Assembly: GCA_048013815.1 (NCBI GenBank)
Contig: CM106585.1
Coordinates: forward strand, 5,828,001-5,892,000
Length of the DNA stretch: 64,000 nucleotides
From: Setoptus koraiensis
Lineage: Eukaryota; Arthropoda
Direction of reading: 5' to 3'
The notes beneath the pieces are model-generated. The model was given only the letters and a program-made list of their open reading frames with translations. It searched no databases and was not told the DNA's origin. The position numbers and the translations under genes were made by a program. This document shows, one piece after another, positions 42,201 through 56,277 of the stretch; within the stretch, counting starts at the first letter, position 1, and each line of letters opens with the position of its first letter.

Positions 42201-45200
42201 GTCTAGTGTGCCAGTACACACTGGATGGTTGAAACCGTTTCCGCCATTTCCCTCAGCATTTACTGTCCATATACGCGTCAGATATCGACAGAAAGTCTTG
42301 CCTCTGAGTATGAGCCATCTCTAGCGAACAGCAGCGAGATAGACGATTGCAAGTCTAGACAGTCTAGAGCATGCTCGGAGGGCGCTGTCTAATGGCTCGG
42401 ATGGTGTCTCTGGTAGGCGATCAATAGGCAGCCCACGCTGCAGATGATATTCGGTGCAAAAGATATTTTTCGTTGGTCTTGATTGAGTTTCAGATCAACA
42501 CTTGCCAATTCTGACGGCGCATGCTGAACGGCGCTGATAAAAGCTAAGCTGATAAGGCTGCTGAAAATAAATTAGTGCCATCAACACTTCACAACACACA
42601 CACACACACAGTTTGTGATCTAATTAGATTGAGTGAATATGATTTTGCACACACCAATGTGGCAAACACTAACACGGCGGCGGTGTGTCTATTTTTGCTA
42701 ATGTATGAGCCGGATGATGAGAATTGACACTCGAGGACGGGAGATCACACGGTGATGATAAATGATTGAATGAATAGATAGCCGCATTGTAATTTCGGCT
42801 GAGCACTTGAGTTGTTCATGCCTCGCAAGGGTTACATTCATGTTACAAACTGTTGATCGAAGAACAGCAATAATTAGCCGTCACGTGGATGCAAGTCGCG
42901 CCGCTGTAATTAGCGGGCCCAACAATTAGTTTGTTATGTATGTTTTGTATGGCGGCCGCAAGCTGTCAGAACGGCCAGATTATCTGACAGAAGCTGCGAG
43001 CTTGCCAAAATTCAAAATGTGCGCCACTGTCAAGAGCGCACTGTTGCAGTCTGCGAGTTGCAGACACTGACACACGACGCACACACTGACTTACGAGCTC
43101 ATCAATTCATTATCGTTCGCTGTTTGCCAAGTTACTGTTTGCCGCTTGAGGCTCGGTGGCCCCTCATCTGCCTGACGCTTCCTCAATCTCAACGCTTGTC
43201 TCAATCTAGCGCTAATTGTTGGCCTGAGATTACTGGCCAGAAGATGATAATTCGAAGATGATAATTAGTGGGTGTTGGCAGTCGTTGGTCGGATGCCGTG
43301 GATATATCCCGTCAGTCACTGATGATCAGTGTTCTATTGACTAGTGAGCAATTGTGCCGACCTGCGCAACTTACGTAAGCTTACGTGATCTGAGCAGCAT
43401 TCAACTATTGGTGCGCTGCACAGTGGAATGGCGCGCTCAGAGGTGGCGCTGAGATCGCTCATTCGGTGGTTGGTAGACAATTTTCATTTCAATTCTAATT
43501 AACTGTGAGCATGATTGCACGAAATTATCCCAGTCAACTCTCAATAGGTAATTGTTGGCCAGTTAATGGGCCCTGTCACACTTGATTGCTCATATCATTT
43601 GCTCCGACTGACGGGTAACAAACGACACTCACTGACGGGTAACAAACGAGAGCACGAGGCCAGCCTCGGATCACAGCCACTTGGTACAGCAAATGATTTA
43701 TGGTCGCAACGAGAATGGGCGCCGTCGGCTAACCAGAGCTGACAATGAGAGCCATGAAACTAGTCAATAAAGGTTGATTGTTGCGCTAATTGTTATATTC
43801 ACTCACTGCTACTGCTGCGACACCTGCTGATATCGCTGATATTGCTGATATTGAGCCGGCGATAACGTGTATGCGCGCTCTAGTGCTACAATTGCCAATT
43901 AAATATGAAGTGAGTATGAAAAATGCAACTGCTGATTTTGGCGAGCAAGCGACAACGGTGTCGTAAACGGATAAATGATTTGGCTAGCGCGACAGTTATT
44001 GAGTTTGTCTCACAACAGTTTGTCAGTTGACTTACCTGCGGCAATGTTGAGAAAATCCTCGCCGTTTGCCCGATACACCTCGATGTATCTCTGGCCCATG
44101 TGATGCTTGTGGCGCTTCAGCGCCATGTCCCTATGCTCCTGGCTCTCGAAACGCACTAGCGCCTCGCCGTTGCGACGACCCTGCGGACTCAGACACAGAG
44201 CAACGCCGCCCCTGGTGTGCGCCAACAATCAAGTGATCAGTTGATTAGTTAGTTGCTTAATCAATTGTTATCTGGTTATCCGGTTATCTAATTAGATGTT
44301 CGGCATTCCAATTGGACGCTCGACATTCCAATTGGACGTTCGACATTCTAATTAGATAGCTCGAGTGTGTGCAAATTGTAACTTACTTGCCAATGTTGAG
44401 ACCAACAAAGAACTTGGCTATGTCCTGATCGGACGATTGCCAGGGCAGACCGCGAGCTCTCACCACGGTGTTGTCGTCTATGATATCCTCTTTGGCACTG
44501 TTTCGGCAATTGTTGTTGGTCGGCGGTCGGTCGGCGGTCGGTCGGTCGGCGGTTGGTCGGCGGTTGGTCGGCGGTCGGTTGGCGGTTTGTTGGTGGCGGT
44601 CAGAAACGAGAGAGAACGAACATTGTTGCTGAGTGAGAGGCGATAACGAGACACAGTGTCACAGATGAACAAACGACAATCAGCGATCGGTGCCAGTTGC
44701 TGGTGGTGATGATGTGCGCGCGCCCATTCTCAAATGATTGATAATTAATTAGTCGACTAGTTGTAGTTGGACGGCTCACAAATGTGTCAATTCTCAATTT
44801 TGTTCACTGTTGCCACTGACACGCTTGCTGACACTGTCGCCTAACTGTTTGGCGCCATTTTACGACGTTTCGACGTGGCGTTGCTGCTGTTTGTCAGTGT
44901 GTTGTTGGCCGGCGTGCGCCAACTCACAACGCAACGCCGATCGTGCGACCACTTGGGGCGATTCTGTTTTGCCTGTTTGGCTGTTGTGATTTGTCTGCAA
45001 CTGATTGTCGAATGGCAAGCTTGTTGTCGTTGTGATTGTTGTCGTTGTGGTTGTGGTTGTTGTCTACTTACCAGATGCCGGGCTCCAAATGATCGCTAAT
45101 GGTCTCGAGCTGGGAGAATCTGTAGCCTGTGGGCGTTGACAATGTTGTCCGTTTAAATTGACGGACAATATTTCAGTTGACACCAGTGAGACAACAACAA

Positions 45201-48200
45201 ATAGAATAAAAAAAGTTGCAAGTTGATCAGTTGGTGGGCTCATTACATAACATTGTGTGGCATCAAAAGCTGGTGCATGGCAGTCATTAGTTGTGGTGCT
45301 CGCTGTGTGCATTACATACGAGTGCCCTATGTCACATAGGCTATGTGTCATCATCGAAAGCGAATCGACGCTGATCGGTGGCTCACATGTCAGCCATTAA
45401 CTAGCCAGCGGCCAACAAGACGATCATTATTGGTGACACACACACAACAACAACAAGTTGAGCTAACTCGATTTATTGCTGGTACAAGTAAAGCAAATAC
45501 CGCACACAACAAGCTCTGGTTGTGTCAGCTCCGATCAGCTGAGTGTGATGCCGTGTGGCCGTTGTGTGGGCCGACACGATGCTTGTTGTGTGAAAAGATA
45601 CTATTTTGGTTTATTTAATTGATAGTGGAGCAGGCAGCATTATTGAGCCGCTGCCGTTGTTGTCGGCGCTGCCGTTGTTGTCGGTGTAATGATGGTGTTT
45701 GACTTGGCCAACTGCCATACGTCATAACCGAGTCAGTGTGTCATTGTTGCGCAACAACAAGCGCCGTCTGTCTCACTCATTTATCTCACAAGGATGAACA
45801 GCGGCAATGAAAGGATTGATTGGCATACAATTGGCACAGGGCTGACATGGGACTGGGACATTGATATAGGATTGACACACAGCACACACACTGAACACAC
45901 TGAACACACTGAACAAGAGCCAACAACAAGTGGCAAACAAACAAAGCTATCATTAGCCGGCCACAGCAACACAACCGACGGGGACCACACATGCGCCAAC
46001 ACAACAGCGCTCTGTTGCGAGCGAGCGATGATCTAGTTTCTGAGCAAATACACACACACACACAATATCCCATAATTAGAGCTCAATTATCATTATTGAT
46101 CCGAACCTGGCCACTGTGGGCCTAATGTGGCCAATGTCCGTACACACTATATGGCAGATACACTAGTACACTGGTACTAGTCACCTGTTCATGACCATTA
46201 CGACATTGTGTGCCGTAACGGTCAATATCTGCTAATATCTGGTGCTGCTGATACAGAAAAAATCCCTATAGGCTGTAATAATTCGCTCTGAGCGATAGGG
46301 CTGTGAAGGCGCTTCGTGTCCAGCAGAATGCGCACTGACACCGGCGAGCGTCACACGTCATGACATGTCAGGACGTTGTGTGTCAAAAGTCAGGACGTTG
46401 TGTGTCGAAAAGATTGACTTGTCCCGAAAAGAATCGCCACAAACAAGCGCGCACAATGGCAACGGCTGCTGATAAACATTGTGTAATGGTGTTTCTCGTT
46501 CGTAATGGTCTGTCGTTCGCAATTCTCTGTCGCTGGCCGGCAGCAGCAACAGCAACAACAGCAACAAATGGTTCATGAGCTCACCAGAGGCACAACCAGC
46601 AACAAGTGCACAACCAGCTACAAATGAGCAACGAAGTGGGCAACACACATGAGCAATAAATGTATAGTGTAGCACGGTAGGTGTATCGCCGTCAAATGGC
46701 ATATGGACGTATGGTCTGGCGATACGACGTCGCCGCGACCATATGCGAATGGGCAATATCCGGCTGGCGGAAAAGTATGAAATGAAATGTGTAACGGAGC
46801 TCGAGATGCACTTAATTAGAATTGATCGCCGGTCGCTCGTTGTTGTCTGTCGGGCCGATTTGTCGATGTGTCAGGCGCGACACCGTACGATAATACATAC
46901 AGATAATACATATTACCCGATACATATAATGCATATTACATGATACATATAAATTATGTTATATAATACATGCAATGTAATATCCACAATACAAGATATC
47001 GGTTGGCAGACGGCCAACGTTTGGACAGCGAACAACGATAACGACGATTAACGGTGCTGACCAGACACACAGATCATTACGAGCGACCCATCGTTGGACG
47101 GCGGGCGCATGTGAGACGGTGTCATCATTAGCACAATAATCAGCCGGGCCAGCAAAATTGTATCGAATCATTTTTGTGTGTCTAGACTGTAGATAGGATA
47201 AGATGTGTGTACCTGTACAACACAAATGGTGTTTGTATTTGCGAACGGCATAGGCACAAACAATTATCAGATGAGAGATACGCGAGATATCAGCGGACGA
47301 CGGGCACCAGACACAACACACCATAAAGAGCATTGCCCTCCGCGTTGCTGTTTGTTGTTGTTGCTGTTTGTTGTTGTTGCTGCTGTTGCTTGTTTGTGTT
47401 CCAATTGCCACTTCAATCCAAAGATCAATTCACCTGTGTGTCAGTCGCCCAAGTGCCAGCGTATGTGTCTTACCGATGCCAGTTACATTGTTGTTGCGTT
47501 TGACCAGTGGTAATTAACATTGACTCATGTTGTAAACACACAACGTTAACATCAATACATAACAAAATGCAACGCACATATCGCACATTGGCGCGCATTT
47601 ACACTCATCATTATCATTACAATGGATAAATGGTTAATTTACATAGATCACACACTCATAACATTAAATTCGTTCACAATTGTCAGTGTTTGTTGTGGTT
47701 GGGCCTGCAGTGACTATGGTCATGGCAGTGCAACGCCATAATGCCAAAACGAACCGCTTGTGCATAATGAGCGCCATTGAGCCAACAACAACAACAACAA
47801 CAACAGTGCCGAGTGATTATCTTCTCACATGTTGGTGTCGTCAGACCTTGGCTAACATCTCGCCGGTTTGTGATAGCTCGCACACAAGCCGACTACCCAC
47901 CAAACTAGCGCCAGCAAAACCAGCGCCAACCAAACCAGCGCCAGCTGAAATACAATAAAACGATTTGAAATAGCTACACGTCCGACAAGGATAATCGGAC
48001 AGCTATCGCCAATCAATTCTATGCACTTGTTGCCATCGAAAAACAAACTTTAGCCGAGCAACAAAACAAGGCCCATGTTGCCTATGCGGTCACCTATGCT
48101 TTGCTTGCGCACCTGTGCAACGAAACGAGTGGGCCACCTAATTGGTGCCTTTGTCGTCGAACAATGGCAAGCTTCTTTTCTTTTCAATTAATTGCCTGAT

Positions 48201-50943
48201 GAACTCTTTCGGATTCCTTTGTTGTTGATGTGTTTGTTGCGGCCGATTCTCTATTATCCGCGCTGTGTGTGTGTGTGTGTTGCTGTATCGCTCGATCGGT
48301 GGTGCCTATACAACAAACCGCAACAGCAACAACAACAACAATTAATACCGAGACTCACTAACAGCGACACTGTTCACGCCAACATGTCGGACAGCATGCT
48401 GCAAACGTCACGCCAATGTATCCAGTGTTGTCATTGTTTCACCAGCTACCTCGTGCCCACTCTCAGATACGCTGCCCCCTAATGGCAACAACAAGTACCC
48501 TCGTTTGGGCCCTCATCAAACCGTTTCGTTGGTGTTCGTGTTGCAGGCGAACACAAAAACAAGGCAATATTGTCTAGTGACAGTTGTCGCCGGCGAAATA
48601 TGTTACCGAGCCGAACAATGTCGACACTACAGTTGTAGCATAGTCACTTACCTGCGCTAAGCATTTGAATAATGATGATATTCATGGCCTGAACCACCTT
48701 GGTCACCATGGGCACTTTCTTAATTGTTTGTGGCCATCTGATACCATCAGTGTCGTCGTCGCCATCACTGTTGTCACTGTTGTTGGAGTCGGCAACACTA
48801 TGCAATTGCAATGGCGATTCTGTTGGCAACTTGTTGTTTTTATTAGCTTCTTGTCCCTGGCCGTTGTTAGTCACTATCGCTGCCACTGCTGATGACTGCT
48901 TAATGTCCAATTTATCACTTGTAATTACGTTTGTCGTCGTCGTCGTGGTTGTTGTCGCCGTTGTCGTGGTTGTTGTTTGGCCGATTGTCGTTGCTTTTGC
49001 TGTCGTTGTTGCTGTCACTAGCGAGTGAGCCGAAACAGCTGTTAATAGTTTGAAACGTTCATTGATTTCGGCACTCGGTATTTCTAGAACTTCATTTAGC
49101 AAAGAGGATATAACAACAACAGGTTAGTTAGTTATTATTAGTGCGTTGTGAATAATGAAGACAAACGTGAGAAGACAATTAAGCGACCAGTTAAATTAAG
49201 ACAATCGCTCGTATAGTATAATAATCATGTTGTATCTGCTTGCCCTATTAACTTTTAACCAAACATAATGGCTGATTGACACCTTCACTGGTGCACTGAC
49301 TCTGTCGGATTGTTGTTCATTGTTTACGACGACACCACTTGACAGTTGTGGAGGCACAAATTAACTTTTCATTGAATTGGACGCAACAACTAGCTAACAA
49401 GCATGCATGACTGACCCAAAATAAACGGCTGCTCTCATGCTCGCATGAGATTGATGCCACCAACTTGACTGTTGCTGCAAATATCCAGCCATCATCTTGT
49501 CATTCTTTCAAGTTGATATAGGTTTTTACGGTGAGACGGAAAGCAGCAAATATTATCATATCTAAAACAGTTGTGGGTGCGCTCTAGCGGCGCATCGAGT
49601 CGTCGCCAGTCCGGATAACTGTCAACTTTTAGGGCCCTTTCACGAAATTGTGGCATCCAAATTCACATTTAAGTTAAATGATTCAACGATTTTCTATGAA
49701 CTGAACGAGTCCCTGTCTCGGTGGCAGGTTCAACTGGGATAAACTGGGTGACTGACTTGTGAAAAAAAAGGACAATAACGATGAGACGGCCGTCGGCTGA
49801 AACAATTTCAAACTTTCGCGCGTGTTCTATATTGGCGCGTAATGGCGTCTGCAAGGGCCTCTCTATACGTAACGCTAACTGGAAAAATGTAATCGCCATT
49901 TTTTCGATACACTACACTCTAACAAATATCAATTAATATCAAAATATTTCGTTAATAATTATTTACATACTATTAGTAACAATACTATTACTTATTATTG
50001 GTGATTACTATCGCTATTTACAGTTGTTAGTCGGACTACACAGTGTTATTAATAATTGCACCAGCGTCTCGAGATAATGATCTTGTTATTATCGTGCATG
50101 TTTGTCTAATGATTGCTAACTCTTATACAGAGACTCCATTGGCTATCGGCAGACGACTGTTTGTTGCGAACAGATAAATCTACTGTATAGATTACAATCA
50201 ATCATCCATTAGATTAGTCGTGCAGTTGCATTTGGATGAGTAGCCGAATATCATCAGGCTGAATATCATCAGTTCGGATACCATCAACATCTTTGACGTA
50301 TCACAACCGACGGTGAGCAACGGTGGCAGCAGCATGCGGACACTGCCAATCAGAGACACTGATGTGGATCTTTTTGAGGTGGCTATGACGAGAGACGCCA
50401 ATGAAGACAGCGATGCCGATGGTAAAACAAAGAGGCGAAAAGGCAAGTCTTGCAGCATAATGGAAGCTTCATTAATAATCATTAGCTGGATGATCATTGT
50501 TTATAGCTAATTATTGACAAAGAAAAGAAACTCCTACGGACAGCATGAGCGTTGCTTGGACTTTATAGCGCACTTGAGAAGAACCACTTTTTCACGATGA
50601 TAACAAAGCTATTTGGTCAATTGACATGACTGTGCGTCTAGACTGCTCTAACGAGCACTTCGCATTTGAGCATTTGAATCTCTAGCATCTCATCACTGTC
50701 TGGCAAAGCGAGAAGAAATATCATCACACACACCGTCTATTGAAAGCGACGAGAATCATTTGCCAATGATACTGTCGACGATTTGTGGAGAGCCGCTCAA
50801 GTGTTTGCGAAGTATGGAGTTGACTGTATGAAAACATCGAGGGATCTCATGTGATATGGTGGATGCAAGTGTGACCGATAAGAAGCAGAATTAAGTGAAG
50901 AAGACAGAGAAGAAGCAGAGAAAAGTTTGTTTGGATTTGGAAA

Positions 50944-50974
<31 letters not shown>

Positions 50975-53900
50975 ATTTCGGCCCATTCACTTCTAAGGTC
51001 AAGGTCGGCCAGGTAAAAGTGTGCACACACATTCTGTGCTCCCTTAATAATCAGACACTGATGGTTAAATTGCTAAACATTTATTTATCTATGTTGTGTG
51101 ATGGTTTTAGAAGATCGACAAACATGCTGCATGACCATGCTGCTGATGATGATGACGTTACTACCATATAGTATAATTAGTAATGGCTATCCTGGCTACA
51201 TAATGCCGCCCTTTGCAACAGGTAACTGCTGGCAACTCTCCATGGCACATTACATAACAGCATTTTTCTCGAGAAGATTAACAGGTAATAGCATAAGCAA
51301 AACACGCTCACTTGTTGGCCATCTATTAATGATCACATGATGGGCAATGGCGCTACAAGTGGATAAGCCAGCCAATGGACACAACACACATTCTAACGAG
51401 CTAATTTGAGGCTAACAATTGCGAGTTTCGCCAATTTCAAATCAACTCCTCGCGGAGGCAACCATTCCATTGGAAGTGAACGGCTTGCACAGTCACTATT
51501 TAAGACTGCTGCTGCTGCTGAAAACTGAGTGATGAGGTTAATATCGGATGCCGATTGTTGTTTGCGTTGCAACGATCGGCCCTCATTAGTGTCCAGCTGG
51601 ACAGATTTCGCATACAGCACCGACTCGGAGGAGCACACAACAACATAGAAACTGGCCAAGACGCCTCAATGGATTGAGCATATCTTACAGACGGATAAAA
51701 GTTGAAAGTGGACTCAATTTGAATGTATTGGCACAACTTCTAATCTAAGGATCGTACGTTCGGCCGGCGAAAATGTCCCACAACAAGAGATAAGATCTGT
51801 TGCTGGTGCCCAGTGTTCGTCGAGAGTGAAACCAGCTAGCTAACGTTATTGCTGCCGATTGCTTTCCAACAATCCGCAATGTTTCGCTCAGTTACTTCTA
51901 TTTGGAGACGCTCGTTAGGACGCTCTATTAAAACGGTCGCAATGGCACCGGCACGAAATGTCGCCATAATTCGAGACGACGAGAAAGTGATGTGATTATA
52001 TCATGATTACAAGCGTGCGTAGTGTGTGATGCTGAAAGTTAAAAACGCCACCAGACACAGAAAGCTGAAGATTGGCAGCGATTGCGAGCCATTAGAGGCT
52101 GTGTAGCCATGCATATTTTGCTTTTTTTTCTCTCTTTCTGTTGTGAGACCAGACCAACGAGAAGGAAGAAGAGAGTGGCCAGAACTGGAGTGGCTTTCTA
52201 GAGCTCCATTCTAGGACCAATTACAATTACGAGAAAGAAGATGACCACTGAGACCACTGGCCCACCATTGGCTTAAATGGCGATGACCAGTGGCGCAACA
52301 GGTTAGTGGCGGCGTGGTCAGGTTCGCCGGCGAGAGTTGAATTCTAACGTGTGATGATGTAACACCGTGATTGAGCTCGCTGGAGCAAGGCACGCCTGTT
52401 CGGCTGCGGCGGCCGAAAATCGGTCGCCACCAGCCAGTGGCCGAAACGCATTCGGATAGGAGGAAGTCATTGATGCCGACGACGGCGGCGGCGGCGGACG
52501 GAGCAACCATCCAAGACAGCAAACAGCGTGGCCATTGCAGCGTCGCAAGGGGACAAAGAGAAGCCCGAGGAGAGCGTCGAGCTCAACAGGGCCATCAGCA
52601 GCAGCAGCCAAGGAATCGCCTATTGGAAACTAGCAAATTATAGCATGCCTATGTTTGTGTGTAATGGCGACGATCACCTGTGCGCTGCCCGGTCGGTCAG
52701 CCGGCCGGCCGGCCGGCTGCCGGTCGGACAATCGAGAGAAGAATCGGAGAAATCGCTCACAAGAATGGACACACTAACGTACTGGCATTGCACAGCGTCG
52801 AAGCTTCGAAAGATGACGTTACACATGGCTAGTTCCAATGGCTGCCTCGTGAGTTTGTGTGCGCAAGACCCGGCACCTGTCTGTTTGCTATCTCGGCGCG
52901 ATTTTGTCACTGGCGGCCGTGCGATGGTCATTATTATATAATCCATGTATGGTAGTGTGTGTGTCTCGTGTTGGTTGGTTGGTGTCGACCGAGACGTCGG
53001 AGCGGAGAGTCGACAATGAGAGGTTGCAGGCGGTTGCAAACAACAACAACAGGCACACTCTTCTCTACGAACGACGAGACAAATACCAGATATTGCGCAA
53101 CTTGATTGGTAGGGCCGTCGACCAGATCGACGGCGCTCCGCTCAACAAACTAATTAACTAACTGCTCACCTGGCTAACTAACCATAATCCTAACTATATC
53201 TACAGTGCCCCTACCCATAAGCCACCGGCGTGCCTGTGAGCACAACAGCGGGGTGGTCTGACTGCAATCTGACTGTTTGGAGCACACAATGAAACAGCGT
53301 TACAAGCGGGGGAGCTTATTTCTCTTATATCATCGTTGGACGGACCGAGTGGCATTGTTTTTGTTTGCTCTAGCCAGCTAATAGACATAGCTACAGGCTC
53401 CAGAAAAAGCGGCAAGCGGCCAAACGATGATATAAGAGAATGAAACAAGCAACAGGCAAACAAACAAGCGGCTCATCCGCATGCGGACCATACAGGTGAA
53501 GCACACACATGTGGGGACAAGAATGACAGGAGAGTTCAATAGACAAGGACAATAATTATCGGGCAGCTTGCCACTACTTACAATTGAGCATATCTTGCAT
53601 GGCATTATTGATGCTGCCAATGTCGTCGCTGTTGCTGGCGATTTCGGCGTTGTTGTTGCTGTTGTTGTCGTCATTCATGATTGGCTTAAATGACGCCGGA
53701 GATGAGGAGGGCGACGAGGACGATGCCATGGAAGAGGACGACGACGACACCGAGGAAGAGGATGACAACGACGACAGCACCTCCGACGAGTACGACGAAG
53801 CCGAAGTCGCGCTCGACGACACCAACACGGGCTTGGCCATGCCCACGCTTACGCCCACACCCGCGCCCACATCCATGGGTGCAGCAGCCATGGTCAGCGG

Positions 53901-56277
53901 TATGGGCATCATCATGTAGTGCGTGTGGTAGTTCAAGTGGAAATGGTGTTGCTGTTGACCGGGCGGCGCATTGGCGACAGTTTGGGCGCTTGCGGCCCCG
54001 TTGATGGCATGCTCGGCTGTCGCTGTTGCGTTCGTCAACGGGGCACCCAGGGTACCCTGACGAACGGCCGTTGACAAGCTATCACTTGTTTGCGCAAACT
54101 GACCCGCGGACGCGCCGACAGCTCGTCGAGACCGCTCGCTGTTGTCGTTGTTGCTGCTGGTGTTGTTGTCGTTGCCGCTGCTGTTGTTGTTGCCTAGACA
54201 CAATGCCAGCTTGTTTCTGTCTGTCGTGTGATGATTTGTTTGGTTAGATGGCGTTGTTGGTTTGGCTTGGTCGGCGCCGTTTGTCAGCTGCTGCTTCTGG
54301 CTTGCTGGCGATGCTAATTTTCTGGCGCTACTGCCAGTGTCATTGGCGCACTTGTTGTTACTGTTGCTCTTATTCATCAACGACTTCCTTTGTCTTTCTT
54401 GTTCGTCTAGGCGCAATTGATCTAAGGCACTTTGTTTGCATGGCAACTGGGGATATTGAGAATCATCTGATGACGCCACAACAATTGTTGCGCAACAGTT
54501 GCTGTGGTTCATTTGTTTGCTTGTCTGGTCGTTGTTGGCGCTGTTGTCGCGGGCCGGTTCTGGTTCAATTGACGACGACGACGAGTCCGACTTTGAGCCA
54601 TAGGCCGACATTGAGGACGATGTCGATGATTTGAACGACTTTGAGGAGGACGACGATGTCGACGACGAAGAGGCTTCAGCGGACTGACACTTGAGCTCAC
54701 TAGATATACTGGGCGACAATGAATAGGAGTTGTAAGAAGAAGGCGATTGTTGCATAACAGTGTGCTGATGTTGCTGCTGTTGTTGACAATAGTGTCCGGT
54801 GCACTGATTGCCAGTGTTGTCGTTGTTGGTGTTGTGCTGTTGCAAGCTGCCACTATATAACTGATGCTGATGATGATGTTGATGGTGCTGCTGTTGGGCA
54901 AAAGCAGCCATCTGATGGCTCTGTTGGCTGGCCATTATTAGTTGTTGATGTTGTTGTTGGTTGGCGGCAAACAATGCGGCCGCTGTTATGAAAGCGCCAT
55001 TATTATTTATTGGATGACTAATGAAATACGGCGAGTGCTCTCGATGATTGTTGTGATGATTATAAAACTGCCTGTTGTTGCAATCAAAACAATCACTGCA
55101 ATTGGTGTCGGCCGGCGCCGCTGATGATGGCACTTTGTGTTGGTCAGTGATTTTAACGAACGAGGATCGTCTATTAGCATTATTATTATTATTATTGCCA
55201 TGCAAATTTGACGTCGACGACAACGACGAAGAGGAAGCGCAAGACACGGAGCCTCTGTGCTCGTGATAACATTTTGCAAATTCCTTCTCTAGATCGTAGT
55301 AGCAATACCAATATTTGGCCAATTGTATAGCGTGACTGTTGATGGCCTCGGGATGGATAACCTGGCGCAGGTGAAGCGGACCCACGGTGACAAATCTAAA
55401 CCGGGCCACTGCAGCATTGCTTGCTGTTGATCGGTCAGTGTTGCCGCCGCCGCCGGCCACTTCCGCTTGCAGTGACAGCTTGTTTTTGTTGTTCTTGTTG
55501 TTTTTCTTGTTTTTGCGACCCGGCTGCTTCATTGGTTGTTGGTAATTCCTTGTTGTTTTGTCATTGTCGCCGCTTGGTGTTTGCGCGCCCGATTTAGGTG
55601 TTGTGTTTGTTGGCGAGCCAGCGTTATTTGGTGCGCATATGACACTTGGTGCTGTTGTTGCTGTTTGCTGGCACAATTTAGCCAAATTATCAGTTATGTA
55701 AGCGTCGAGATATTGTATGAGTTGCTCAAATGAGCAGCCCATCTCGCACAATTGCACCTCGTCCACATCCAACAAGGCCTTGGATTCGAGGCTCATTTGC
55801 TGGTGGGCAGCATTGGTGTTTTTGGCCGGGCCGCTGTCGCCCGTTATTGATTGTTGCGGCGCATCATCGTGGCCACTGATTTGCAATTGGTCCGAAGAGG
55901 CCGCCAATTTGTTGTTGTTCGCTGTCGCGCTGTTGGTCCATCTTGTCGGCTTGACGAGCTTCGACTCGAACGACAGAACCTGCACACCAATCAGTTGATT
56001 AGAATTTGGGATTAATTAATCAGACAAGTCGATTGTTTGCCAATCACAATTCATGCGCACTGCACCATGCATTGTGATCGAGGCCCGAGCCCCGATAATG
56101 GCAAGGCCAATATAGTGTTCAACTCACCTTTTGCGTCTCTGTGTCGATCACTGACCACGCGCAACAAATCACCTGATGCTCGTCACTGCCCAAACGATTG
56201 GATTGATTGCAACCGGAAGTAACAACGTATATTGGCACGAGATATCGGCATTGGTCGTCCATTTCGTGCCCGTCCAT
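39269..56277 (-). CDS. fusilli: Epithelial splicing regulatory protein (ESRP / fusilli), ten coding exons
   Basis: I assembled complement(56128..56277, 53582..55979, 48652..49089, 45072..45126, 44387..44497, 44036..44211, 40943..41037, 39945..40838, 39653..39848, 39269..39561), all GT-AG with matching phases, giving 1601 residues. Exons 1-3 hold the DEDDh-exonuclease-like domain ([36 protein letters not shown]), interrupted by long Gln/His/Asn/Ser/Thr-rich stretches. RRM1 is split over exons 5-6 ([38 protein letters not shown]), RRM2 over 7-8 ([30 protein letters not shown]) and RRM3 over 8-9 ([31 protein letters not shown]). The tail is Tyr/Pro-rich ([16 protein letters not shown]). These qRRM proteins control alternative splicing, mainly of epithelial-type exons, in the nucleus. 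Human ESRP1 is 681 residues; the excess is low complexity. Introns range from 91 bp to 4.5 kb. The assembly recreates conserved joins such as [18 protein letters not shown] and NIG|KGGVALCL. Confidence 0.92.
41038..44035 (-). other. ESRP intron 6 (3.0 kb) with a 311 nt AG-free zone at its 3' end
   Basis: The donor is gtaagt at 44035 and the acceptor aaag at 41038-41041. Between 41040 and 41350 the minus strand contains no AG at all. The intron also holds CA and AT-rich short repeats and, around 41700-41770, repeated gtatcatata and gaattatat words. No other gene is supported within it. Confidence 0.75.
44301..44360. repeat. Tandem repeat, three 20-bp units in ESRP intron 5
   Basis: Units cggcattccaattggacgct, cgacattccaattggacgtt and a third variant cgacattctaattagatagc, directly abutting, all inside a 175 bp intron. 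Confidence 0.88.
44518..44592. repeat. GGTCGGC/GGTTGGC short-period repeat in ESRP intron 4
   Basis: Irregular tandem array of ggtcggc, ggtcggtcggc and ggttggtcggc words, beginning about 20 bp upstream (in gene sense) of the exon 5 acceptor. On the transcript it reads as CCGACC repeats, which may act as the pyrimidine-containing tract of that acceptor. Confidence 0.8.
45127..48651 (-). other. ESRP intron 3 (3.5 kb)
   Basis: No exon or gene is supported inside. It holds GT/CA and TTG triplet microsatellites (e.g. 47350-47395, 48263-48280), an ATACAT-rich stretch (46899-46975) and the inverted repeat ACTAGTAC-actg-GTACTAGT at about 46161-46182. Confidence 0.5.
49090..53581 (-). other. ESRP intron 2 (4.5 kb)
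   Basis: No exon recognised. It contains a TC run (50948-50974), a CGG-rich triplet stretch (52480-52500), GGCC-rich DNA (52695-52720), and one plus-strand frame (52528-52941) whose first 40 codons look protein-like but lack an ATG. Confidence 0.45.

Noticed and set aside
52528-52941. Plus-strand frame whose first 40 codons look protein-like ([20 protein letters not shown])
   Set aside because: No ATG, opposite strand to ESRP, quickly turns into low-quality sequence, and no family recognised.
53690-54634. Plus-strand ORFs rich in Asp/Glu, Pro/Thr or Cys
   Set aside because: Antisense shadows of the Ser/Asn/Gln-rich ESRP exon 2.
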